A DNA stretch of 64,000 nucleotides from an uncultured Pelagibacteraceae bacterium (GTDB taxonomy: Bacteria; Pseudomonadota; Alphaproteobacteria; Pelagibacterales; Pelagibacteraceae). The stretch is from contig CACMJW010000002.1 of assembly GCA_902614125.1 (NCBI GenBank), forward strand, positions 101,244 through 165,243, written 5' to 3'. The position numbers and the translations under genes are program-made. The notes beneath the pieces are model-generated. The model was not told where the DNA came from, made no database searches, and worked only from the letters and a program-made list of their open reading frames with translations. This document shows positions 42,399 to 49,764 of the stretch, piece after piece (position 1 is the stretch's first letter; every line of letters starts with the position of its first letter).

Positions 42399-43841
42399 AT
42401 GGTAGGTAAACTTTGGAATAATTACAATGCTAGTAAAGCATACGATGGATACTTTACTAATGAAAATAAACTTAGAAAGCATGCAGTAATAATCTCAAGC
42501 ATACTAGAAAAATATGGAAAAGAAAAACTTCAGGAAATAGAAAAAAATTGTCAGAGTACAATAAGTGCAAGAGGTATAAATTTTAGAGTCTATGCAGCAA
42601 ACAACAGGGCCGAAGAAAAAAAATGGCCATTAGATATTATTCCAAGAATAATTCCAAAATCTCAATGGAATAAAGTAACAAGAGGACTTAAACAAAGAGT
42701 AAAAGCACTAAATTTATTTATAGATGATGCTTATAACCAAAAAAAGATTTTTAAAGATAATATTATACCAAAAGAGATTATTTTTAATTCACCTTATTAT
42801 GTAAAAGAATGTGAAGGTTTCTCTCCAAAATATAAGTCTTGGGCAAACATATCTGGTGTTGATTTAATTAGAAATAAAAATGGTGACTATTTGGTCCTAG
42901 AAGATAATTTAAGAGTACCTTCAGGTGTCTCTTACATGCTTGAAAATAGGATGGTTATGAGAGATGTTTTTCCTGAATTATTCACTAGATATAAAGTTTC
43001 ATCAATTCATCAATATACAAACAAACTCTTTAACTGCATGAATGAATGTATACCAAAAAAAAATAATAATCCTCACATGGTTGTTCTTACTCCTGGAATT
43101 TATAATTCCGCGTATTTTGAGCATTCTTTTTTAGCTCAACAAATGGGTATAGCTTTAGTGGAGGGAAAAGATCTGTTTGTTGAAAATGATCATGTTTATA
43201 TGAAAACTGTGAAAGGACCTTTAAGAGTTGATTGTATATACAGAAGACTTGATGATAATTTTTTAGATCCAAAAGCATTCAATAAACACTCGCTCATAGG
43301 TGTTCCTGGATTATTTAAATGTTGGTTAAAAAAAAATGTTGGTATTATAAATGCAATAGGAACTGGTATTGCTGATGACAAAGTAGTTTATTCATATGTT
43401 AATAAAATGATTGTTTATTATTTAGGAGAACAACCTATTCTTAATCAAGTTGAAACTTATTTATGCCACGATGAAAAACAAAGAGAATATGTTTTAGAAA
43501 ATTTATCTAAGCTAGTTGTCAAACCAGCTAATGCTTCTGGTGGATACGGAATAATGATAGGTCCCAAAGCATCTGATAAAGAAAGAGGAGAAGTAGCAGA
43601 AAAAATAAGACAAAATCCCAGGGAATATATTGCCCAACCTCTAGAAGTTTTATCAACTGCCCCAACTATTACTGACAAAAATATAGAACCTAGACATTTG
43701 GATTTAAGACCATTTATTTTAAGTGGTAAAACTAATTATGTTACAACTGGCGGATTGACTAGAGTTGCTCTTCGTAAAGGAAGTACAATTGTTAACAGTT
43801 CTCAAGGTGGAGGATCTAAAGATACATTAATAGTAGATTAA
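42399..43841 (+). CDS. circularly permuted ATP-grasp protein (COG2308)
   Basis: A 480-residue protein. R-G-I-N-F-R-V-Y near residue 55, R-I-I-P-K-S-Q-W, G-V-D-L-I-R-N-K-N-G-D-Y-L-V-L-E-D-N-L-R-V-P-S-G at about 150-175, K-P-A-N-A-S-G-G-Y-G, and a closing D-L-R-P-F-I-L match the circularly permuted ATP-grasp group. Such enzymes are thought to form amide bonds on an unknown peptide. The adjacency with Anbu is the classic association; the alpha-E (COG2307) and transglutaminase-like partners are not next to it. Confidence 0.82.
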   Translation: MVGKLWNNYNASKAYDGYFTNENKLRKHAVIISSILEKYGKEKLQEIEKNCQSTISARGINFRVYAANNRAEEKKWPLDIIPRIIPKSQWNKVTRGLKQRVKALNLFIDDAYNQKKIFKDNIIPKEIIFNSPYYVKECEGFSPKYKSWANISGVDLIRNKNGDYLVLEDNLRVPSGVSYMLENRMVMRDVFPELFTRYKVSSIHQYTNKLFNCMNECIPKKNNNPHMVVLTPGIYNSAYFEHSFLAQQMGIALVEGKDLFVENDHVYMKTVKGPLRVDCIYRRLDDNFLDPKAFNKHSLIGVPGLFKCWLKKNVGIINAIGTGIADDKVVYSYVNKMIVYYLGEQPILNQVETYLCHDEKQREYVLENLSKLVVKPANASGGYGIMIGPKASDKERGEVAEKIRQNPREYIAQPLEVLSTAPTITDKNIEPRHLDLRPFILSGKTNYVTTGGLTRVALRKGSTIVNSSQGGGSKDTLIVD

Positions 43842-43892
43842 TAAATTTCTTATGAGTGTTGATAAAATTAATTACAAAATTAGAATAGGTAT

Positions 43893-44288
43893 ATGTCCAA
43901 ATATTTTAAATACAAGTTTAAGATTTACTATGAAGACACAGATGCAGGTGGCATAGTTTATCACGCAAACTATTTAAAATATTTTGAGAGAGCTCGATCT
44001 GAAGCTATATATTCGTTAGGACTAACAAATACTAATCTTCAAAAAGATCATGATACATTAATAATCGTAAAGTCTTGCAATATAGAATACAAAAAACCTG
44101 CAAAATTTGAAGATGAACTAGAAATAATATCTTCAATATTATCAAAAACCAAAACTTCTTTTACAATGTTACAAATAATAAAAAAGAATGAACAAATAAT
44201 ATCTGAAGCTACAGTTCAATTAGTAACTGTAAATAAAGAGGGTAAACCAATTAAAATACCTGAAATTTTAAATAACTTATTAAATTAA
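43893..44288 (+). CDS. ybgC: YbgC/4HBT family acyl-CoA thioesterase
   Basis: A 131-residue hotdog-fold protein. Y-E-D-T-D-A-G-G-I-V-Y-H-A-N-Y with D17 as the catalytic residue, followed by F-E-R-A-R-S-E, is the YbgC signature. The family hydrolyses short acyl-CoAs and in E. coli sits before tolQ; the Tol genes are not adjacent here. Start is ATG 43893; the 3' end overlaps the convergent UDG gene by nine bases. Confidence 0.87.
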   Translation: MSKYFKYKFKIYYEDTDAGGIVYHANYLKYFERARSEAIYSLGLTNTNLQKDHDTLIIVKSCNIEYKKPAKFEDELEIISSILSKTKTSFTMLQIIKKNEQIISEATVQLVTVNKEGKPIKIPEILNNLLN

Positions 44289-44954
44289 TTTCAATACCCT
44301 GTTGAATAACTTTACCATTTTCTTTTCATTTATTCTTCCAGTATTTACATTTCTAGGACTTGGATGATAGCAGCCAATCATTAATATATTATTGGGTAAT
44401 TTAAATACCTTATTATGTTCAAATTTTATATTTTTATTAAAGTTATAATTAGATTTGTAAAAGTATTTACAAGCATCAAATGCAATTTTTCCTAGAGCAA
44501 CTATAACTTTAAGGTCTTTAAGAAAATTTATTTCTTGATTAAAGTATTTAAAACATTGATCTAATTCTTTTTTTAACGGTTTATCTTCAGGTGGAACACA
44601 TTTTAAAGCAGTAGTAATAAAGGCGTTTTTTAATTTCAGTCCATCATCAAGATAATCTGAGTTTGGTTGATTAGCGATTTTTACTTTGTGTAAACACTTG
44701 TATAAAAAATCCGACGATTTATCTCCTGTAAAAACTCTTCCCGTTCTATTTCCACCATGAGCTGCTGGTGCTAATCCAACAAGCAAAATTTTTCCATTTG
44801 TGTCTCCATAGCCTGTGATTGGTTTTCCCCAATATTTTTCATTAATAAATTGTTTTCGTTTTTGAATAGAAATTTTCGTTCTAAAATTAACTAGTCTTTT
44901 GCATTTGATACATTTAATAATAGAATTATTAAGTTTATTAAAATTTTTTTTCAT
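44280..44954 (-). CDS. uracil-DNA glycosylase family protein, UDGb (family 5)-like
   Basis: A 224-residue protein. G-L-A-P-A-A-H-G-G-N-R-T-G-R-V-F-T-G-D is the family 5 / UdgB-type motif I, and Y-H-P-S-P-R-N-V-N-T-G-R is motif II. Cysteines in K-C-K-R and in A-L-K-C-V-P-P together with others are candidates for an Fe-S cluster. It removes uracil and similar damaged bases from DNA. Its start codon is only three bases from that of the divergent phosphatase gene, an extremely tight divergent pair. Confidence 0.82.
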   Translation of the reverse strand: MKKNFNKLNNSIIKCIKCKRLVNFRTKISIQKRKQFINEKYWGKPITGYGDTNGKILLVGLAPAAHGGNRTGRVFTGDKSSDFLYKCLHKVKIANQPNSDYLDDGLKLKNAFITTALKCVPPEDKPLKKELDQCFKYFNQEINFLKDLKVIVALGKIAFDACKYFYKSNYNFNKNIKFEHNKVFKLPNNILMIGCYHPSPRNVNTGRINEKKMVKLFNRVLKLI

Positions 44955-44957
44955 TAG

Positions 44958-45512
44958 ATGAAAATATTTAAATTATTTTTATTAATCATTATATCTTTAG
45001 TATTTTCAAACCAAGTATTTTCTGAGGATAAAATTTTAGAAAGTTTAGAAGAGGGCGGTAAAATAATATTTATTAGACATGCTTATGCACCTGGCGGAGG
45101 TGATCCAGAAAACTTTAATATAAATGATTGTTCTACACAAAGAAATTTAAACGATGAGGGCATTACTCAATCAAAATTTATTGGAGAATTTTTTAAAACA
45201 AAAAAGATTAAAATTGATAAAGTTTTATCGAGCGAGTGGTGTAGGTGTAAAGATACTGCAAAATTTGCCTTTAATGATTTTGAAACATTTGATGCATTAA
45301 ATTCTTTTTATTCTACAAAATTTGCTAAAAATGAGAAAAGACAAATTAAGGATCTTAAGAAATATATAAAAAACTGGAAAAGTAATAAAAATTTAATTCT
45401 AGTTACACATTATGTCGTTATTTCATCGATGTTAAATATAGCAGTAAGCTCGGGTGAAATAGTTGTTTCTGATAAAAATTACAAAATTATTGGATCAATT
45501 GAGACAATGTGA
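44958..45512 (+). CDS. exported histidine phosphatase family protein
   Basis: A 184-residue protein with a signal-like N-terminus (hydrophobic about 3-17, ending near F-S). R40-H41 in F-I-R-H-A-Y-A-P-G is the phosphoenzyme His; the N-D-E-G-I-T-Q and S-E-W-C-R-C-K-D-T-A segments and the C-terminal T-H-Y-V-V match the phosphoglycerate-mutase-like fold. Final His is within T-H-Y. Substrate unknown; a periplasmic phosphatase is likely. Confidence 0.8.
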   Translation: MKIFKLFLLIIISLVFSNQVFSEDKILESLEEGGKIIFIRHAYAPGGGDPENFNINDCSTQRNLNDEGITQSKFIGEFFKTKKIKIDKVLSSEWCRCKDTAKFAFNDFETFDALNSFYSTKFAKNEKRQIKDLKKYIKNWKSNKNLILVTHYVVISSMLNIAVSSGEIVVSDKNYKIIGSIETM

Positions 45513-45525
45513 GTATAATTAAATT

Positions 45526-45666
45526 ATGTCTTCAAAAAGAGCAATGAAACAAGCGCAAAAGCAAAACTACGCACGATTTAAAAATAATTTTTCTTCTAAC
45601 TCTAATAATCCATTCAAAAGAAAAACTATTAAAAATACGAAATCGAATTCTTCAACTAAAAAATAA
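45526..45666 (+). CDS. 46-residue basic peptide
   Basis: ATG 45526 to stop 45664: starts M-S-S-K-R-A-M-K-Q-A-Q-K-Q-N-Y-A-R-F and ends S-N-S-S-T-K-K. About a third of residues are K or R and the rest mostly S, N and Q. It follows the phosphatase gene by 13 bases. It could be a nucleic-acid or ribosome-associated micro-protein; no family recognised. Confidence 0.45.
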   Translation: MSSKRAMKQAQKQNYARFKNNFSSNSNNPFKRKTIKNTKSNSSTKK

Positions 45667-45678
45667 TTTAAAATTAAA

Positions 45679-45846
45679 TTAATTTTCTTTTTTTTCAGCG
45701 TAATATAAAGCTATTGCAAAAAGAGCTGTCCAAATCATTCCTAAAATAGCTTTAGGACTAGTTTCAGCACTCCATATATCTAATACAAACATGCCAATAA
45801 TAATACCTATAACATAAATTATAATTGCTAAATTTGTTTTATTCAT
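45679..45846 (-). CDS. 55-residue two-helix membrane protein
   Basis: ATG 45846 to stop 45679: a short polar start, a first helix at about 5-24 (I-I-I-Y-V-I-G-I-I-I-G-M-F-V-L), a loop D-I-W-S-A-E-T-S-P-K, a second helix at about 33-49, and an E-K-K-E-N tail. The start overlaps the DUF1289 stop by four bases (ATGA), indicating coupling. Function unknown. Confidence 0.6.
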   Translation of the reverse strand: MNKTNLAIIIYVIGIIIGMFVLDIWSAETSPKAILGMIWTALFAIALYYAEKKEN

Positions 45847-46091
45847 TTTATTAAATTCTTTTTAAATAATGACATTCCCTTATTTACCTTGTGATCATAA
45901 GACTCTTTAAAACTTTCTAATTGCCATCCATCCATTCGTTCTTGAATTTCTTTAAGATTTTTATTTTTCCACTCATCAGTTGTAGCTGGATCTTTCCATA
46001 TTCTTTTTTCTTCATTACTTCTAGCACAGCCATAACAATAGCCAGTTACAGGATCAGTTCTGCAAATACTAATGCAAGGTGAAACAGTCAT
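45843..46091 (-). CDS. DUF1289 family protein
   Basis: An 82-residue protein with the family's cysteine pattern: P-C-I-S-I-C-R-T-D near the start and G-Y-C-Y-G-C-A-R-S, together a likely metal-binding (Fe-S or zinc) knuckle. The rest is W-rich and helical. Function is unknown across the family. It is coupled to the downstream two-helix protein. Confidence 0.8.
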   Translation of the reverse strand: MTVSPCISICRTDPVTGYCYGCARSNEEKRIWKDPATTDEWKNKNLKEIQERMDGWQLESFKESYDHKVNKGMSLFKKNLIK

Positions 46092-46132
46092 ATTTTATAA
46101 ATATTATATATACTTTTACACTATTATTCTGA

Positions 46133-46161
46133 TTGGACAAATTAGTTCAATAATATATAAA
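46133..46161 (+). promoter_or_regulatory. putative sigma-70 promoter for tRNA-Leu/tig
   Basis: TTGGAC at 46133-46138 and TATAAA at 46156-46161 are separated by 17 bases, giving a start near 46168, about ten bases before the tRNA. Good match to consensus for this genome but based on spacing alone. Confidence 0.4.
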
Positions 46162-46177
46162 ACTGCATAATTTAACT

Positions 46178-46262
46178 GGGGCGATGGCGGAATTGGTAGA
46201 CGCGCTGGTCTTAGGAACCAGTCGAGCAATCGGTGAAGGTTCGAGTCCTTTTCGCCCTACCA
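46178..46262 (+). tRNA. tRNA-Leu (UAG anticodon)
   Basis: An 85-base class II tRNA. Acceptor GGGGCGA pairs with TCGCCCT (one G-U pair at the end), A73 and an encoded CCA follow. The anticodon loop CTTAGGA gives UAG, reading CUA-type leucine codons. A long variable arm and the G-G-T-T-C-G-A T-loop are present. Ten bases separate it from the tig start, so they may be co-transcribed. Confidence 0.95.
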
Positions 46263-46271
46263 TTTAAAATT

Positions 46272-47708
46272 ATGAAAGTAACAGTAGAAAATAAAAAAGG
46301 CTTACAAAAAGATCTTAAAGTCTTCATCGATAAAAAAACTATCTCTGGATATATGGATGAAAAATACGATGAAATTAGAAAAGATGTAGTTCTTAAGGGT
46401 TTTAGACCTGGAAAAGTTCCAACAGAAATTCTTAAAAGACAGTTTGGGAAAGCTGTATATGGAGAAGTAATTGACAAAGTTTTAAAAGATACAACTACAA
46501 AAGCGCTTGAAGAGAATAAAATTAAACCAGCTGGACAGCCTAAAATTGATTTAAAATCTTTTGGAGAAGGAAAAGACCTAGAATATATAATTACTGTAAC
46601 AGAATTACCAAATATAGATGTTTCATCAATCAACAATATCAAAGTAGATGATTATGAGGTGAAAATTGATAATACCGAAACAGATAAAAGAATTGATCAA
46701 ATTGCAAAGAGCCAAAATAATTTTAAAGAAGTAGATGAAAAATACGCCGCAAAAACTAAAGACTTAGTAGCGTTTGATTATAAAGCAACAGTTGATGGTA
46801 ATGACTTTGAAGGAAACGAAGGAAAGAATACACAATTAGTGCTTGGCAAAGATCTGTTTATCAAAGGCTTTGATAAACAATTAGAAGGTGTAAAAAAAAA
46901 TGACATTAAAAAAGTTGAAGTAAATCTTCCAGAAAATTTTCCAAAAAAAGAATTAATAAATAAAAGAGCAGTATTTGACTGTAAAATTAATTCTGTAAAA
47001 ACTCCTGAAGATGTAAAAATTAATGATGATTTTGCAAAAACATTAGGTGCTACGGATTTAAATAATTTAAAAGAATTAATATCAAAACAAATAAATGATG
47101 AGTTTAAAAATTCACTTGATTTAATATCTAAAAAACAAATTTTAGAACAAATAGAAAAACAAAAATTAGATGATCTTCCTCAGAATTTAATTGAACAAGA
47201 AGTTCAGATTTTATCTCAGGGAATGAAAGAAGATGAGTTAAAGAAAAATAAAAAATCACTTGAAGAACAAGCTCAAAAAAGAATAAAAACAGGCTTAATT
47301 CTAAATGCTTTTGGGGAAAAAAATAATATCAAAGTTTCTCAAGATGAAGTGAATACTGAAATTCAAAAACAATTAAGAATGATGCCAGGTCAAGAAAAAA
47401 TGGTTAAAGAGTATTATGAAAAAAATCCATCTGCAATTGATGGAATTAGAGGGTCCATTTATGAGGAAAAAATTATCAATGAAATAAAAAAATCAGCCAA
47501 AGTAAATAAAAAACAAATTTCAAAAGATGAGGCTGAAAAAATATTAAAAGCTGAAAACGAAAAGAACTTAAAAGAGCAAGAAAAATTAGCTAAACAAAGC
47601 AGCGTTGAAAAGAAAACAAAAGTCGAAGCAAAGAAAGAAACAGTATCAAAAAAAGCCAAAACTCCCACAAAGAAAAAAACTGGATCAAAAAAAGTTAGCA
47701 AAAAGTAA
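46272..47708 (+). CDS. tig: trigger factor (ribosome-associated chaperone)
   Basis: A 478-residue protein; I use ATG 46272, as the earlier in-frame start overlaps the tRNA. It has the ribosome-binding domain (G-F-R-P-G-K-V-P near residue 45), an FKBP-type prolyl isomerase domain at about 150-235 (F-I-K-G-F-D-K-Q-L-E-G), and the helical substrate-binding domain. The last ~70 residues form a lysine/alanine-rich, probably disordered tail, longer than usual for the family. First gene of the tig-clpP-clpX-lon set. Confidence 0.9.
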   Translation: MKVTVENKKGLQKDLKVFIDKKTISGYMDEKYDEIRKDVVLKGFRPGKVPTEILKRQFGKAVYGEVIDKVLKDTTTKALEENKIKPAGQPKIDLKSFGEGKDLEYIITVTELPNIDVSSINNIKVDDYEVKIDNTETDKRIDQIAKSQNNFKEVDEKYAAKTKDLVAFDYKATVDGNDFEGNEGKNTQLVLGKDLFIKGFDKQLEGVKKNDIKKVEVNLPENFPKKELINKRAVFDCKINSVKTPEDVKINDDFAKTLGATDLNNLKELISKQINDEFKNSLDLISKKQILEQIEKQKLDDLPQNLIEQEVQILSQGMKEDELKKNKKSLEEQAQKRIKTGLILNAFGEKNNIKVSQDEVNTEIQKQLRMMPGQEKMVKEYYEKNPSAIDGIRGSIYEEKIINEIKKSAKVNKKQISKDEAEKILKAENEKNLKEQEKLAKQSSVEKKTKVEAKKETVSKKAKTPTKKKTGSKKVSKK

Positions 47709-47741
47709 TCACAAGTTGTATAAGTTAATTCGAATCAACTT

Positions 47742-48353
47742 ATGACTTCAAAATTATTTGAACAACTAAACACTCTAGTTCCGATGGTGGTAGAGCAATC
47801 CAGCAGAGGAGAAAGAGCGTATGATATTTACTCAAGACTTTTAAAAGAAAGAATTGTTTTTGTAGTAGGGCCAATTAACGATACCGTTGCTTCATTAGTA
47901 ACAGCGCAATTATTATTTTTAGAAAGTGAAGATCCAAAAAAAGAAATATCTTTATATATAAACAGCCCAGGCGGATTGGTAACTGCTGGATTAGGTATAT
48001 ATGATACCATGCAATATATTAAACCAGAAGTTAATACTTTATGTATCGGACAGGCTGCTAGCATGGGGTCTTTTTTATTAGCAGCAGGCGCAAAAGGAAA
48101 AAGATTTTCCCTTCCTAATTCAAGAATTATGGTTCATCAACCATCAGCAGGCTTTCAAGGACAAGCGACCGACATAGAAATTCATGCCAATGAAGTTCTG
48201 TCCCTAAAAAAAAGATTAAATGAAATATATTCAAAACATACTGGTAAATCAGTAGATGAAATTAAATCTGCATTAGAGAGAGATAATTTCATGACCCCAG
48301 ATAATGCAAAAGATTTTGGATTAATAGACAAAGTAGTAGAGAAAAGAGAATAA
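47742..48353 (+). CDS. clpP: ATP-dependent Clp protease proteolytic subunit
   Basis: A 203-residue serine protease with S107 in G-Q-A-A-S-M-G-S and H132 in M-V-H-Q-P, plus the Asp in the later E-R-D-N-F-M segment. The early [11 protein letters not shown] matches ClpP family. Forms a tetradecamer that degrades proteins fed by ClpX or ClpA. 33 bases after tig. Confidence 0.95.
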   Translation: MTSKLFEQLNTLVPMVVEQSSRGERAYDIYSRLLKERIVFVVGPINDTVASLVTAQLLFLESEDPKKEISLYINSPGGLVTAGLGIYDTMQYIKPEVNTLCIGQAASMGSFLLAAGAKGKRFSLPNSRIMVHQPSAGFQGQATDIEIHANEVLSLKKRLNEIYSKHTGKSVDEIKSALERDNFMTPDNAKDFGLIDKVVEKRE

Positions 48354-48442
48354 ACAACTATATCTAGTTAATCCACAACCTCCACTTGATTAAGAATAGT
48401 AAATTGTAATAAAGTATTAAAATTGATTCGGTTTAAAAAATT

Positions 48443-49702
48443 ATGAGTAATAATAAAAATATTCTTTACTGTTCTTTTTGTGGGAAAAGTCAACATGAGG
48501 TTAGAAAATTAATTGCAGGTCCAACAGTTTTCATCTGTGATGAATGTGTTGAACTTTGCATGGATATTATCAAAGAAGAGAGCAAAGATACATTTGTTAA
48601 ACATCAAGACGGATTACCATCTCCAAAAGAAATTTGTACAGTATTAGATGATTATGTAATTGGCCAAGATCATGCAAAGAAGGTTTTGTCCGTTGCTGTC
48701 CATAATCATTATAAAAGATTAAATTACGAAAATAAAACTAGTAAAACAGTTGAGCTATCTAAATCAAATATTATGTTAGTTGGACCAACTGGGTGTGGAA
48801 AAACTCTGCTTGCTCAAACGTTAGCAAGAATATTAGATGTGCCATTTACAATGGCAGATGCAACAACTTTAACAGAAGCAGGATATGTTGGTGAAGATGT
48901 CGAAAATATTATTCTTAAACTATTACAAGCTGCTGATTACAATGTTGAAAAGGCACAAAGAGGTATTGTTTATATAGATGAGGTTGATAAAATTAGTCGT
49001 AAATCTGAGAATCCATCCATTACGAGAGATGTTTCAGGAGAAGGTGTTCAGCAAGCTTTATTAAAAATAATGGAAGGTACAGTGGCTAGCGTCCCACCTC
49101 AAGGTGGAAGAAAGCACCCTCAACAAGAATTTTTACAAGTAGATACAACTAATATATTGTTTATTTGTGGAGGCGCATTTGCTGGCCTAGACAAAATAAT
49201 TTCTCATAGAGATAAAGGTTCATCAATTGGTTTTGGCGCAGAGGTTAAAAGTATTGAGGATAAAAAAATTGGAGAATGGATGAAAAATCTTGAGCCTGAG
49301 GATTTATTAAAATACGGTTTAATACCAGAATTTATAGGACGACTTCCTATCACAGCAACATTAGAAGATTTAGATGAAAAATCATTAGTGAAAATATTAC
49401 TCGAACCAAAAAATTCTTTAATAAAACAATATCAAGAATTATTTAAGCTTGAAGGAGTAAAACTTACTTTTAAAGATCAAGCTGTTAAGGATATTGCGAA
49501 TAAAGCAATTAGTAAAAAAACTGGCGCTAGAGGACTAAGATCAATACTTGAAAACATTTTATTGAAAACAATGTTTGATTTACCTAGTCAAGAAAATATA
49601 GAGGAGGTAATAATTGATTCTGGTGCGGCGAAAGGTGTTTCTCAACCAGTTATAGTACATTCTAAGAACAAATCTAAGTCTGACAAGACTTCAGCGGCTT
49701 AA
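48443..49702 (+). CDS. clpX: ATP-dependent Clp protease ATP-binding subunit ClpX
   Basis: A 419-residue AAA+ unfoldase. A zinc-binding domain uses C10, C13, C32 and C35. The Walker A motif GPTGCGKT lies at 114-121 and Walker B at [24 protein letters not shown] and the I-G-F pore-side region G-F-G-A-E are all typical. Partner of ClpP; also acts alone as a chaperone. The 89-base gap before it holds no other feature I can support. Confidence 0.95.
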   Translation: MSNNKNILYCSFCGKSQHEVRKLIAGPTVFICDECVELCMDIIKEESKDTFVKHQDGLPSPKEICTVLDDYVIGQDHAKKVLSVAVHNHYKRLNYENKTSKTVELSKSNIMLVGPTGCGKTLLAQTLARILDVPFTMADATTLTEAGYVGEDVENIILKLLQAADYNVEKAQRGIVYIDEVDKISRKSENPSITRDVSGEGVQQALLKIMEGTVASVPPQGGRKHPQQEFLQVDTTNILFICGGAFAGLDKIISHRDKGSSIGFGAEVKSIEDKKIGEWMKNLEPEDLLKYGLIPEFIGRLPITATLEDLDEKSLVKILLEPKNSLIKQYQELFKLEGVKLTFKDQAVKDIANKAISKKTGARGLRSILENILLKTMFDLPSQENIEEVIIDSGAAKGVSQPVIVHSKNKSKSDKTSAA

Positions 49703-49764
49703 ATATTCGTTAATAAAGAGCTATTTTCTATTGCAATATATTATTTAATATCCATATTCGCATA

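Noticed and set aside
43852..43956. Short frame (M-S-V-D-K-I-N-Y-K) just before and into ybgC
   Set aside because: It overlaps a clear YbgC signature in another frame and has no recognisable feature.
46233..46271. Longer trigger factor start
   Set aside because: It would begin inside tRNA-Leu.
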